A stretch of 64,000 nucleotides of DNA from Martelella mediterranea (GTDB taxonomy: Bacteria > Pseudomonadota > Alphaproteobacteria > Rhizobiales > Rhizobiaceae): NCBI RefSeq assembly GCF_021021415.1, contig NZ_JAINWJ010000043.1, positions 1 to 64,000 on the forward strand, written 5' to 3'. The position numbers and the translations under genes are program-made. This document shows, piece after piece, positions 1-8,183 of this stretch (the stretch's first letter is position 1; each line of letters opens with the position of its first letter). The notes below the pieces were generated by a model, which worked only from the letters and a program-made list of their open reading frames with translations, was not told where the DNA came from and made no database searches.

Positions 1-80
1 AGGGACCATCAAGAACAACAGAGTTGATGACGCAGAACAGGGGGAGAGGGCGGCCGCATTCTCTTAAGTCAATGTATTAG

Positions 81-118
81 TGAGTTGACCAACTTATATA
101 AGTTAGTTACTCAACTCA
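81..118. promoter_or_regulatory. Nested palindromes upstream of the TetR gene (candidate operator)
   Basis: The 14-bp perfect palindrome AACTTATATAAGTT lies at 91-104. It is enclosed by an outer inverted repeat, TGAGTTGA at 81-88 and TCAACTCA at 111-118. The block is AT-rich in an otherwise GC-rich sequence and ends about 100 bp before the TetR start. TetR repressors commonly bind such dyads near their own promoter. A divergent gene may begin just left of the window. Assignment to this regulator is inference. Confidence 0.45.
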
Positions 119-218
119 TAAGTTTGAGCCGTCGCCGATTGGAACACAGTCGGCTTGGCAGGCAAGTTGAGGGCTCATATGAGCCAGAGCGCAAACAATG
201 CCGCAGGGTGAGGCCGGA

Positions 219-782
219 ATGACCAGGAAAGACATGTCAAAACGCGAGCGGCTGGTGGAGGCGGCGGTCAACCTTGCCTACCGGCAGGGCTATACCCGCA
301 CCACGATCGCCGATATCGCGCGGGAATCCGGCGTGCCCCTCGGCAATGTCTATTATTACTTCAAGACCAAGGACGACATCGCCACCGCGATCCTCGACCA
401 CCATAAGGGCCAGTTCGAGAGTCTGAAAACGGAACTGGCCGAATTGCCGTCGCCCAAGGCCCGGCTCGTCGCTTTCGTCAACAAGACCGTCGGCAATACC
501 GGAGAGATCGCCTTGAGAGGCTGCCCCGCGGGTTCGTTGAGCGCGGAGCTTCTGAAGGCCGGCGACAGGGCGGCGGTGGAAGCCTTTCCGCTGCTCGCCG
601 CGCCAATGGAATGGATGGCGGAACAGTTCGCCGAAATGGGCCATGGCGATGATGCCGAGGCGCTGGCGCTGCAACTGCAGTCATCGCTGCAAGGCGCATC
701 GCTGTTGGCGCAGAACGCCCGCAACCCCGAGCTCCTGGCCCGCGAAGGGGCAAGGCTGAAGATGTGGATCAACGGGCTTTAA
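219..782 (+). CDS. TetR/AcrR family transcriptional regulator
   Basis: DNA-binding repressor of the TetR family. The N-terminal helix-turn-helix covers roughly the first 50 residues and has the typical signature TTIADIARESGVPLGNVYYY followed by FKTKDDI. The C-terminal ligand domain carries RGCPAGSL, which resembles the cysteine region of NemR-like repressors that sense electrophiles or oxidants; that ligand guess is inference. Starts at 198, 219 and 234 are all in frame. I prefer the ATG at 219 because GTGAGG sits 5 nt upstream of it. The target gene is not identifiable here: mntH on the other strand has its own operator, so a divergent gene left of the window is more likely. Confidence 0.85.
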   Translation: MTRKDMSKRERLVEAAVNLAYRQGYTRTTIADIARESGVPLGNVYYYFKTKDDIATAILDHHKGQFESLKTELAELPSPKARLVAFVNKTVGNTGEIALRGCPAGSLSAELLKAGDRAAVEAFPLLAAPMEWMAEQFAEMGHGDDAEALALQLQSSLQGASLLAQNARNPELLAREGARLKMWINGL

Positions 783-786
783 GGCC

Positions 787-2112
787 TCACCCGGCCGCCA
801 GCCCCGGGATCGGCACGCCGAAGGTCTGGGCGAGCAGGATGAAGTTGAGGCTGAGCACGGCGATCGCGGCGAGGATGGCGAGCGCGCCGATCAGGCGGCC
901 ATTGGCATATTCGCCCATGATCTTGCGGTTGCGGGTGAAGATCACCAGGGAGATCATCGGCACCGGCAGCGCGATCGAGAGGATGATCTGACTGACGACC
1001 AGCGCCTGGGTGGCGTTCACGCCAAGGGCGACGACCACGAAGGCCGGCAGCATGGTGATCAGCCGTCGCAGCCAGATCGGGATCCGGAAGCCGACGAAAC
1101 CCTGCATGATCATCTGCCCCGCCATGGTGCCGACAACGGAGCTGGAAATGCCCGATGCGATCAGCGAGATCAGAAAGACGGCCGCCGCAGCGCCGCCGAG
1201 CAGGGGCGTCAGCATATGGTAGGCGGTCTCGATTTCGGCGACCTCGCTGTGGCCTTTATGAAATGCGCCGGCGGCCATCATCACCATCGCCATGTTGACC
1301 ACGCCCGCCACCGCGAGCGCCGCCACCACTTCGATATTGGAAAACCGCAGCACCCGGCGGCGTTCGGTCTCGTTCTTGACCGCGACCCGGTGCTGGGTGA
1401 GGCCGGAATGGAGGTAGACCGCATGGGGCATGACGGTGGCCCCGATAATGCCGACGGCAATCGCCAGCGCCGTGGCATCGGGAATGGCTGGGCGGATAAG
1501 GCCCGTCGTCGCCTCGCCCCAGGCCACGGGCGCGATGAAAAGCTCGATGATGTAGCAAAGCCCGATCACCCCGATCATGGAACCGATGATCAGCTCCATC
1601 GGCCGGAAACCGCGGCGCTCGAACAGCAAAATGCCGTAGGTGACGATGGCGGTAACGCCCATCCCCGCCATCAGCGGCATGTTGAATAGCAGCGCGAGCC
1701 CGATCGCGCCGCCGAGAAACTCGGCCAGATCGGTCGCCATCGCCGCGATCTCGCTGACGATCCAGAGCAGGATAACGACAGGTTTGGAAAACTCGTCGCG
1801 GCAGACTTCCGCCAGATTGCGCCCGGTCACGATGCCGAGCTTGGCCGAGAGCGCCTGAAACAGCATGGCGACCAGATTGGCGAACAGCACCACCCAGAGC
1901 AGCGTGTAGCCATAACCGGCGCCGGCCTGGATATTGGTGGCGTAATTGCCCGGATCGACATAGGCGATCGCGGCGATCACCGCCGGGCCGACAAACAGCA
2001 GGGCCGATTTCGGCCGCACCCGCCCGGAGGCGAGCGCTTGCTCGATGGCCGTATTGGTCCTGTCCGTGAGCGAGCGGCGCTTGGTTGTCAGATCAGTCAT
2101 GGGGCGAGACAT
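787..2112 (-). CDS. mntH: Nramp family Mn2+/Fe2+ transporter MntH
   Basis: Proton-coupled divalent metal importer of the inner membrane, mainly for manganese. The 441-residue length is normal for bacterial MntH. Metal-site motifs of the Nramp family are visible: DPGN in TM1 (within VDPGNYATNIQAGAGYGY) and MPHAVYLHS in TM6. About 11 hydrophobic segments run through the protein. An in-frame ATG 12 bp downstream (2100) would give MTDLTTK and is an alternative start; neither start has a clear ribosome binding site. It is divergent from mntR, and a strong palindrome matching MntR operators lies about 23 bp upstream, so manganese repression is likely. Confidence 0.96.
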   Translation of the reverse strand: MSRPMTDLTTKRRSLTDRTNTAIEQALASGRVRPKSALLFVGPAVIAAIAYVDPGNYATNIQAGAGYGYTLLWVVLFANLVAMLFQALSAKLGIVTGRNLAEVCRDEFSKPVVILLWIVSEIAAMATDLAEFLGGAIGLALLFNMPLMAGMGVTAIVTYGILLFERRGFRPMELIIGSMIGVIGLCYIIELFIAPVAWGEATTGLIRPAIPDATALAIAVGIIGATVMPHAVYLHSGLTQHRVAVKNETERRRVLRFSNIEVVAALAVAGVVNMAMVMMAAGAFHKGHSEVAEIETAYHMLTPLLGGAAAAVFLISLIASGISSSVVGTMAGQMIMQGFVGFRIPIWLRRLITMLPAFVVVALGVNATQALVVSQIILSIALPVPMISLVIFTRNRKIMGEYANGRLIGALAILAAIAVLSLNFILLAQTFGVPIPGLAAG

Positions 2113-2134
2113 GTTGGACGAGTTTGGAATTATT

Positions 2135-2160
2135 AAAAATATAGCCTAGGCTACATTTTT
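2135..2160. promoter_or_regulatory. MntR operator in the mntH-mntR intergenic region
   Basis: A 26-bp imperfect palindrome centred between 2147 and 2148 has the core TAGCCTAGGCTA flanked by A5T on the left and AT5 on the right, with a single mismatched pair (2141/2154). It resembles the E. coli MntR box (AAACATAG...CTATGTTT). It lies between mntH and a DtxR-family regulator gene. It sits just upstream of the mntH start, where binding would block transcription. The match and position are seen; binding is inference. Confidence 0.85.
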
Positions 2161-2296
2161 GTCAATCGTCGTTATCATGGCGCGATCAAGGCCGTCCGCG
2201 AATGGCGATTTGCCTTGTCGGCCGCCACCGGATACAAGAACAAGACAACAATTTACCCTCGGCTACAGATTGATCCTGCATTTCAAGGAGTGACCG

Positions 2297-2749
2297 GTGA
2301 GCGACGATCAAAAACCATCTGATTGCGACGCCGCCGACCGGTTCTCCAAGGCGCGGTCCGAGCGCGCGAGCGCGCTTCTGGAAGACTATACCGAGCTGAT
2401 CGCCGAGCTGATGACCGAACACGGCGAGGCGCGGATCGCCGATATCGCCCGTTCCATGGGGGTCGCCCACCCGACAGCCACCAAGGCGGTGGCGCGGCTG
2501 AAACGCGAGGGGCTTGCGACCTCGCGGCCCTATCGCGGCGTGTTCCTGACGCCGGCGGGTGAGGCGATGGCCGAAAAGGCGCGGCAACGCCACCGGATCG
2601 TGCACGATCTGCTGCTGGCCATCGGTGTGCCGGCGGAAGCGGCCGAACTCGACGCCGAGGGCATTGAACACCATGTCTCCGAAGATACGTTGAGGGCCTT
2701 TGCGGCCTTTCTGGCCGCAAAGGGCGAGGGCGAGCGGCCAATAGACTGA
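2297..2749 (+). CDS. mntR: Manganese-responsive regulator MntR (DtxR family)
   Basis: DtxR/MntR-family metalloregulator of 150 residues, close to E. coli MntR (155). The N-terminal winged helix includes RIADIARSMGVAHPTATKAV, followed by REGLATSRPYRGVFLTPAG. The metal-binding and dimerisation helices include the conserved stretch AEKARQRHRIVHDLLLAIG and the E-G-I-E-H-H-V motif. There is no SH3-like third domain. The start is GTG with AAGGAG 6 nt upstream. It is divergent from mntH with an MntR-like palindrome between them, which supports control of mntH by this protein. Confidence 0.93.
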   Translation: MSDDQKPSDCDAADRFSKARSERASALLEDYTELIAELMTEHGEARIADIARSMGVAHPTATKAVARLKREGLATSRPYRGVFLTPAGEAMAEKARQRHRIVHDLLLAIGVPAEAAELDAEGIEHHVSEDTLRAFAAFLAAKGEGERPID

Positions 2750-2764
2750 GGGCGTCACGGCTGC

Positions 2765-2974
2765 TCAGTCCCAGAATGGCCGGCCGGCCTCCCTGCGGGC
2801 CTCCGCCGGCGTGACGCCGATATCCTTCAGGTGGTCGTCCGATAGTTCAAGCAGATCCATCCGCTGGCGCCGCCGCTGCGGCCAGCGGATGAAAAGGGTG
2901 TTGATCATAAGCCCGGCGGCGCGTCGGATGGCGCTGAAGCGGGCAAGGCTCCGGGCCGGGGCGGAGTCGGTCAT
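2765..2974 (-). CDS. DUF1127 (YjiS-like) small basic protein
   Basis: Small 69-residue protein. The N-terminal half is basic (RWPQRRRQRMD) and the C-terminal half has the DUF1127 pattern LLELSDDHLKDIGVTPAEA. Small DUF1127 proteins in alphaproteobacteria have been tied to RNA turnover and phosphate or stress physiology, but the role of this copy is unknown. The ATG at 2974 is chosen because AGAGGA precedes it at good spacing; the longer upstream reading frame is arginine-rich junk. It is divergent from the ArsR-type gene, with a perfect palindrome between the two. Confidence 0.85.
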   Translation of the reverse strand: MTDSAPARSLARFSAIRRAAGLMINTLFIRWPQRRRQRMDLLELSDDHLKDIGVTPAEARREAGRPFWD

Positions 2975-3026
2975 GGGGGTGTCCTCTCGTTTTCGGGAAG
3001 GTTTATGCCGCCGTCTCGCCCTTTGT

Positions 3027-3042
3027 TTCGGTCGTGACCGAA
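3027..3042. promoter_or_regulatory. 16-bp perfect palindrome between the DUF1127 and ArsR genes
   Basis: TTCGGTC-GT-GACCGAA is a perfect inverted repeat at 3027-3042. It lies 45 bp before the ArsR-type start and 52 bp before the DUF1127 start. Size and position fit an operator for the winged-helix regulator, possibly controlling both divergent genes. Binding is inference. Confidence 0.4.
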
Positions 3043-3087
3043 GCGATCGGCGATGACGGCGCGTGTCCCCGGTGCTAGTTTGGGCCC

Positions 3088-3804
3088 ATGACAAACACGG
3101 TTTCCGCAAACACGCTCGCTTCCGTCGCTGCCCTGATCGGCGATGTCGCGCGGGCGAACATTCTGTCCGCGCTGCTCGGCGGCAAGGCGCTGACCGCCGG
3201 CGAGCTTGCCGGCGTCGCCGGCGTCACGCCGCAGACCGCGAGCGGCCATCTGGCCCGTCTTGTGGATGGCGCGCTGGTGGCGGTCGAAAAACAGGGCAGG
3301 CACCGCTATTTCCGGCTCGCTTCCGCCGATGTGGCCGAGACGCTGGAGCATCTGAGCCTGCTTTCGGCGGCTGGTCCGGCGCGCTATCGCCCCACCGGCC
3401 CGAAGGACGAGGCGATGCGGGTGGCACGCACCTGCTACGACCACATGGCCGGCGCGATTGCCGTCGGCATTGCCGATTCGCTGGTGCAAACGGGATGCCT
3501 GGAATTCGACGGCCCGGCGGGGCTGGTAACCGAGAAGGGCCGGGCTTTCCTTTGCGAGTTCGGGGTGCAGCTCGAAGATGCCCGGAAAAGCCGGCGGGCG
3601 CTGTGCCGCACCTGTCTCGACTGGAGCGAGCGTCGCCACCATATCGGCGGCTGGCTGGGCGCCGCCATGCTTGCGCGTTGCCGCGAGCGCCACTGGCTGC
3701 GCCCGGCGCGGGATGGCCGGGCGTTGACGCTGACGCGGGAAGGGCAGGCGGGCTTTGCCGCCACATTCGCGATCGATCCGGCGGTGCTGCGCATCGTCGC
3801 ATGA
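3088..3804 (+). CDS. ArsR family winged-helix transcriptional regulator (long form)
   Basis: A 238-residue regulator. The N-terminal ArsR-like winged helix covers residues 1-90: LIGDVARANILSALLGGKAL, then the recognition helix region TPQTASGHLARLVDGALVAV and the wing EKQGRHRYFRLASADVAE. The remaining ~150 residues, with CRTCLDWSERRHHIGG, are characteristic of a long ArsR subfamily found in proteobacteria and actinobacteria. The CxxC and histidines there could bind metal or sense redox, but I cannot assign a ligand. It is divergent from the DUF1127 gene with a palindrome between them. The ATG at 3088 lies before the conserved domain. Confidence 0.85.
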   Translation: MTNTVSANTLASVAALIGDVARANILSALLGGKALTAGELAGVAGVTPQTASGHLARLVDGALVAVEKQGRHRYFRLASADVAETLEHLSLLSAAGPARYRPTGPKDEAMRVARTCYDHMAGAIAVGIADSLVQTGCLEFDGPAGLVTEKGRAFLCEFGVQLEDARKSRRALCRTCLDWSERRHHIGGWLGAAMLARCRERHWLRPARDGRALTLTREGQAGFAATFAIDPAVLRIVA

Positions 3805-3942
3805 GGCGGAAAGCTGTGGGTAACGCCCGCCGCGGCACGACCGCGCCCGCACCGACCTGCTATAGCGGGCCAGGCGGATATTCGCGTCCGCAAGCCTCCG
3901 GCAGGCTCCGACAAATCCATCCAAAACGAAGGTGAAGGCGAA

Positions 3943-5457
3943 GTGCAAGTCGACATCGATATGGGAACGACATCGACCGGTGACGTGGCCAGTCTCGATA
4001 TCGAGGAATTGCTGGCGACCCGGCTTCTGGTGCAGGGCAATTCCGGCTCCGGAAAATCGCACCTCCTGCGCCGCCTGCTCGAACAATCGGCCAAATGGGT
4101 GCAACAGGTGGTGATCGACCCCGAGGGCGATTTCGTCACGCTGTCGGATGCCTTCGGCCATGTCGTGGTCGATGGCGAGCGCTCCGAGGGCGAGCTGATC
4201 GGCATCGCCAACCGCATCCGCCAGCACCGCGTCTCCTGCGTTCTGACGCTCGAAGGCCTCGAGATCGAGGACCAGATGCGCACCGCCGCGATCTTCCTCA
4301 ACGCGCTGTTCGATGCCGATCGCGACCACTGGTATCCGGTGTTGACCGTCGTTGACGAGGCCCAGATGTTTGCACCTACCGGCGGCGGCGAGGTGCCCGA
4401 AGAGGTGCGCCGGCAATCGCTCGGCGCCATGACCAATCTGATGTGCCGGGGCAGAAAGCGCGGGCTTGCCGGCGTGATCGCCACCCAGAGGCTGGCCAAG
4501 CTTGCCAAGAACGTCGCCGCCGAGGCCTCGAACTTCCTGATGGGGCGGACCTTTCTCGATATCGACATGGCGCGCGCTGCCGATCTGCTCGGCATGGACC
4601 GCCGCCAGGCCGAGCAGTTCCGCGACCTCAAGCGCGGCAATTTCGTGGCGCTTGGTCCAGCGCTGTCGCGCCGCCCGCTCAAGGTGATCATCGGACCGGT
4701 GGAAACCTCGGCACGCTCCTCCAGCCCCAAGCTGATGCCGCTGCCCGACAAGCCGGAGGATGTCGACGACCTGATCTTCACCCCCGATCCGGAAGATCTG
4801 GCCCGGCAGGCGAGCGCGCCGCGCCGGGTGACGCCGCGCCCGCGCCCGACCGTGGATATCATCGACCAGCTCTCCCAATCCGCCGATGCAGCACCAGAGC
4901 CGCGCGGCCCGCGCGCGAACACGATGACCGACGAGGAGCGGGAGGACTGGATCACCATGACCCTGGCCGAAATCGCGGACGGCAAGGAATCGGCTTTCCG
5001 TTCGGATTCAGAGCTTTACCAGGATTTCCTGATGCGCGGTCGCATGAAGCGGATATCCGGCGCACCGCTCTCCATGTCCGATTTCCGCCGCCGGCTGGCG
5101 GTCGCCCGCTCCGGCGTTGACGATGCGATGGCCGAAAGCGAGGCCTGGCAGATGGCGCTGTCGCTGACGCCGCATGTCACCGATGACCTTCAGGGCGTTT
5201 TCCTGATGCTGGCCAAGGCAGCCCTTACCGGCGAGCCATGCCCCTCCGACGCGACGATCGCGCGCGCTTACGGCACCCATTCCGCCCGCCGCGCCCGCCG
5301 CTTTCTCGACTGGTTCGAGGAGCAGGGCCTGATCGTGCTGCACACCGAGCCCGGCGGCAAACGCGTCGTGGCCTTCCCCGACCTCGACGCCAAGACCGAA
5401 GGCGGCGATCCCGACGCGCCGGCGGATGCGGGCGAGCGGCGGGATGCGGCGGAGTAG
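3943..5457 (+). CDS. HerA-like (DUF87) ATP-binding protein
   Basis: A 504-residue P-loop ATPase of the HerA/FtsK superfamily. Walker A is GNSGSGKS (residues 32-39) and Walker B is VVDEAQMF (about 135-142). An arginine/glutamine-rich stretch, MCRGRKRGLAGVIATQRLAK, follows as in HerA-type translocases. The N-terminal HAS-barrel typical of archaeal HerA is very short or absent. After about residue 270 there is a proline-rich linker, then a C-terminal region ending in a winged-helix-like segment (HSARRARRFLDWFEEQGLIV). No NurA-type nuclease or SIR2 partner is adjacent. The GTG start has GAAGG upstream. Function is unknown; a DNA translocase or DNA-processing role is inference. Confidence 0.85.
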   Translation: MQVDIDMGTTSTGDVASLDIEELLATRLLVQGNSGSGKSHLLRRLLEQSAKWVQQVVIDPEGDFVTLSDAFGHVVVDGERSEGELIGIANRIRQHRVSCVLTLEGLEIEDQMRTAAIFLNALFDADRDHWYPVLTVVDEAQMFAPTGGGEVPEEVRRQSLGAMTNLMCRGRKRGLAGVIATQRLAKLAKNVAAEASNFLMGRTFLDIDMARAADLLGMDRRQAEQFRDLKRGNFVALGPALSRRPLKVIIGPVETSARSSSPKLMPLPDKPEDVDDLIFTPDPEDLARQASAPRRVTPRPRPTVDIIDQLSQSADAAPEPRGPRANTMTDEEREDWITMTLAEIADGKESAFRSDSELYQDFLMRGRMKRISGAPLSMSDFRRRLAVARSGVDDAMAESEAWQMALSLTPHVTDDLQGVFLMLAKAALTGEPCPSDATIARAYGTHSARRARRFLDWFEEQGLIVLHTEPGGKRVVAFPDLDAKTEGGDPDAPADAGERRDAAE

Positions 5458-5550
5458 GCTATCGGTCAGCTCGTCCGGCGCTGTTTCACGCGCCCCGAGA
5501 AGCCGTTGTGGCGGTCGCCACATTTTGCTGAAACCGCCGCCCTCTCATGG

Positions 5551-5630
5551 GTCATGCTCGTGCTTGACACGAGCATCCAGGCAATACGGAGAACACCGCC
5601 TGGACCCTCGGATCAAGTCCGAGGGTGACA
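5551..5630. repeat. Intergenic double-hairpin repeat (CTTGA...TCAAG type)
   Basis: Two small palindromes, at 5551-5580 (GTCATGCTCGTGCTTGACAC...) and 5600-5630 (...CCTCGGATCAAGTCCGAGGG), are themselves inverted relative to each other. Each has a short stem around a CTTGA or TCAAG centre. The design matches the element at 63048-63198, so a dispersed family is likely. It sits between the 3' ends of the convergent HerA-like gene and recG, and could act as a bidirectional terminator or a target for RNase. Confidence 0.65.
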
Positions 5631-5674
5631 CCTGATAGGGGAGAGAACATCAGGCAGGCGAGGCGTGGACCACG

Positions 5675-7774
5675 CTACCCCGCATTCAGATACCGAATCG
5701 CCTCGTCGCGGCGGAACAAATAGAGCAGGGTTCTGAGCGCCGCGCCGCGCTCGCTCTTTAGCTCCGGATCCTTGCTGACGATATAGCCGGCGTCCTTGCG
5801 GGCGATGGCGAGAATGTCGCCATGGGCCTCAAGGCTGCCGAAGCGAAAGCCTGGTATGCCGGACTGGCGGGTGCCCAGCAACTCGCCTTCGCCGCGCAGT
5901 TTCAGATCCTCTTCGGCAATGCGGAAGCCGTCATTGCTTTCGCGCAGCACCGAGAGCCGGGCGTGGCCCATCTCCGATAACGGTCCCTTGTAGAGCAGGA
6001 TGCAGGAGGAGGCCTCGTCGCCGCGGCCGACGCGCCCGCGCAGCTGGTGAAGCTGGGCAAGGCCGAAGCGCTCGGCATGTTCGATCACGATGATCGAGGC
6101 GTCCGGCACATCGACGCCCACTTCCACCACCGTGGTGGCGACCAGCAGGCGGGTCTCGCCCGAGCGGAACGCCTCCATCGCCGCGTCCTTGTCGGCGGAC
6201 GACATCCGGCCATGGATAAGGCCGACCTTGTCGGGGCCGAGCGCCTTTGCCAGCGTTTCATAGCGTTCCTCGGCCGACATCAGCTCGACCGCCTCCGATT
6301 CCTCGACAAGCGGGCATATCCAGTAGGATTTCTTACCTTGGGCCAGCGCATCGCGCAGCCGGCCGACGATATCGCCGATCCGCTCCAGCGGGATCGTGAC
6401 CGTCTGGATCGGCTTTCGCCCGGCCGGTTTCTCGGTGAGGTTGGAGACATCCATATCGCCGAAGGCCGCAAGCACCAACGTGCGCGGTATTGGTGTTGCC
6501 GACATCACCAGAAGATGCGGCGCCATGCCCTTGGCCGTCAACCTGAGCCGCTGATGGACGCCGAAACGGTGCTGTTCGTCGACGATCGCAAGCCTGAGAT
6601 CGTGATAGGCAACATTGTCCTGAAACAATGCGTGGGTGCCGATCACGATCTTTGCCTCACCGCTGGCGATCTTCGCCTCGATCTCCTTGCGCTCTCGCGC
6701 CTTGGTCTTGCCGGTCAAGAGGCTGACGGTCACGCCGGCTTTTTCGGCAAGGGCGGCGATGCCTTCATAATGCTGGCGCGCCAGGATTTCGGTCGGGGCC
6801 ATCAGCACCGCCTGGCCGCCATCCTCGACGACGGCCAGCATGGCGAGCAGGCCGACAATGGTCTTGCCGGAGCCGACATCGCCTTGCAGCATGCGCAGCA
6901 TCCGGGTTTCCGTCGACATGTCCTCGAGGATCGCCGTCACCGCCTGCTGCTGGCCTTCCGTGAGTTGAAAGGGCAGGGCGGCGCGCACCTTGTCCGACAG
7001 CACGCCCGTTGCCCGCACCGGCCGGCCCCTGGCCTTGCGCATCCGGCTTCTGACCAGCGACAGCGAAAGCTGGCCGGCGAGAAACTCGTCATAGGCAAGC
7101 CTGCGGCGCGCGGGGGCCTGCGGCTCGATATCGGTTTCGTCGCGGGGATTGTGGAGAGCGGCAAGCGCCTCGCCGGTCGTCGGAAAGCCCTGTTTCGCGA
7201 CGATTGCGGGATCGATCCATTCGGGAAACACCGGAACGCGCGCGAGCGCCGATTCGATCGACCGGCGCAGGATTTTCGCCGAGAGGCCCGCCGTCATCGG
7301 ATAGACCGGCTCCACCGTCGGCAGCGTGTCGGCTTTCTCGACCGGCACGATATAGTCGGGATGCACCATTGTCGGGCGGCCGTTGAACCATTCGGCGCGA
7401 CCACTCACCACCACCGTCTCGCCGACGGGCAGCGATTTTTCCAGCCAGTCGGCCTTGGCGTGAAAGAAGGTCAGCGTCAGTTCGCCGGTCTCGTCGTGGA
7501 GATAGACGCGGTAGGGCGTGTTGGAGCGGGCAGGGGCGGGCTGGTGGCGGTCGACGCGGCCTTCCACCGTCACGATCGCGCCTTCGGGCAGATGCGCGAT
7601 GCCCGGCTTCAGCCGCCGGTCGATCACCGAGGTCGGCGCATGGAACACGAGATCGATGACGCGGGCCTCGTCCTCGCTGCCCGTCAGCTTCATCAGCAGC
7701 TTGGCAAGTTTCGGCCCGATCCCCGCGAGCGAGGAAGCCGGAGCGAACAGGGGATCGAGCAGTGCGGGTCGCAT
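5675..7774 (-). CDS. recG: ATP-dependent DNA helicase RecG
   Basis: Monomeric helicase that reverses stalled forks and processes branched DNA. At 699 residues it is close to E. coli RecG (693). The N-terminal wedge/OB domain is about residues 1-200. Helicase motifs follow: Walker A GDVGSGKT at 298-305, [12 protein letters not shown], and VVEVGVDVPDA with QLRGRVGRG near the C-terminus. The frame is open for 24 more codons upstream, but MRPALLDPLFAP is the expected RecG N-terminus, so the ATG at 7774 is chosen. It is divergent from sdhE with about 90 bp between them, and convergent with the HerA-like gene. Confidence 0.97.
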   Translation of the reverse strand: MRPALLDPLFAPASSLAGIGPKLAKLLMKLTGSEDEARVIDLVFHAPTSVIDRRLKPGIAHLPEGAIVTVEGRVDRHQPAPARSNTPYRVYLHDETGELTLTFFHAKADWLEKSLPVGETVVVSGRAEWFNGRPTMVHPDYIVPVEKADTLPTVEPVYPMTAGLSAKILRRSIESALARVPVFPEWIDPAIVAKQGFPTTGEALAALHNPRDETDIEPQAPARRRLAYDEFLAGQLSLSLVRSRMRKARGRPVRATGVLSDKVRAALPFQLTEGQQQAVTAILEDMSTETRMLRMLQGDVGSGKTIVGLLAMLAVVEDGGQAVLMAPTEILARQHYEGIAALAEKAGVTVSLLTGKTKARERKEIEAKIASGEAKIVIGTHALFQDNVAYHDLRLAIVDEQHRFGVHQRLRLTAKGMAPHLLVMSATPIPRTLVLAAFGDMDVSNLTEKPAGRKPIQTVTIPLERIGDIVGRLRDALAQGKKSYWICPLVEESEAVELMSAEERYETLAKALGPDKVGLIHGRMSSADKDAAMEAFRSGETRLLVATTVVEVGVDVPDASIIVIEHAERFGLAQLHQLRGRVGRGDEASSCILLYKGPLSEMGHARLSVLRESNDGFRIAEEDLKLRGEGELLGTRQSGIPGFRFGSLEAHGDILAIARKDAGYIVSKDPELKSERGAALRTLLYLFRRDEAIRYLNAG

Positions 7775-7866
7775 ATTTTTGAAATGTACCCGCTGAACGG
7801 CTTTGGCAAGGCTGACAAGCGCGAAACGAGCCGCTATAGAGGCCAATCAACAGAGAAGGTATCGAA

Positions 7867-8169
7867 ATGACCGGTTTGAAGCGCACCAGCGCCGACCTCG
7901 ACCCGCGGCGGCGGCGCATGCTGTTTCGCGCGTGGCACCGCGGCATTCGCGAAATGGACCTGATCCTCGGCCAATACGCCGAGGACAATATCGCCGATAT
8001 GGACGATGCGACGCTGGACCAGTTCGAGACGATCATGGCCGAGGAAGACGCCGACCTGATTGCCTGGATCAATGGTGCTTCGCCCGTGCCGGAACATCTG
8101 CGCATGAAGCTGTTTGAAAGCATCGCCGCCTACCGGCCGGATTTCGATCCGGTCGAGAAGAACGCCTGA
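7867..8169 (+). CDS. sdhE: Succinate dehydrogenase assembly factor SdhE
   Basis: A 100-residue member of the SdhE/CptB/YgfY family, which promotes covalent FAD attachment to SdhA. The signature RGxxE is present as RGIREMD, followed by the acidic stretch typical of the family (LDQFETIMAEEDADLIAWI). AGAAGG precedes the ATG at suitable spacing. It is followed after 14 bp by mfd on the same strand, an arrangement often seen in rhizobia, so co-transcription is likely. Confidence 0.93.
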   Translation: MTGLKRTSADLDPRRRRMLFRAWHRGIREMDLILGQYAEDNIADMDDATLDQFETIMAEEDADLIAWINGASPVPEHLRMKLFESIAAYRPDFDPVEKNA

Positions 8170-8183
8170 AACGGGCGAAAACC

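Noticed and set aside
1-10. A possible divergent start codon on the minus strand at 10-8
   Set aside because: Only three codons are visible and no ribosome binding site precedes it, so no gene can be supported.
6047-7870. A 607-codon plus-strand frame opposite recG
   Set aside because: Antisense shadow rich in His and Arg; recG motifs on the other strand are intact.
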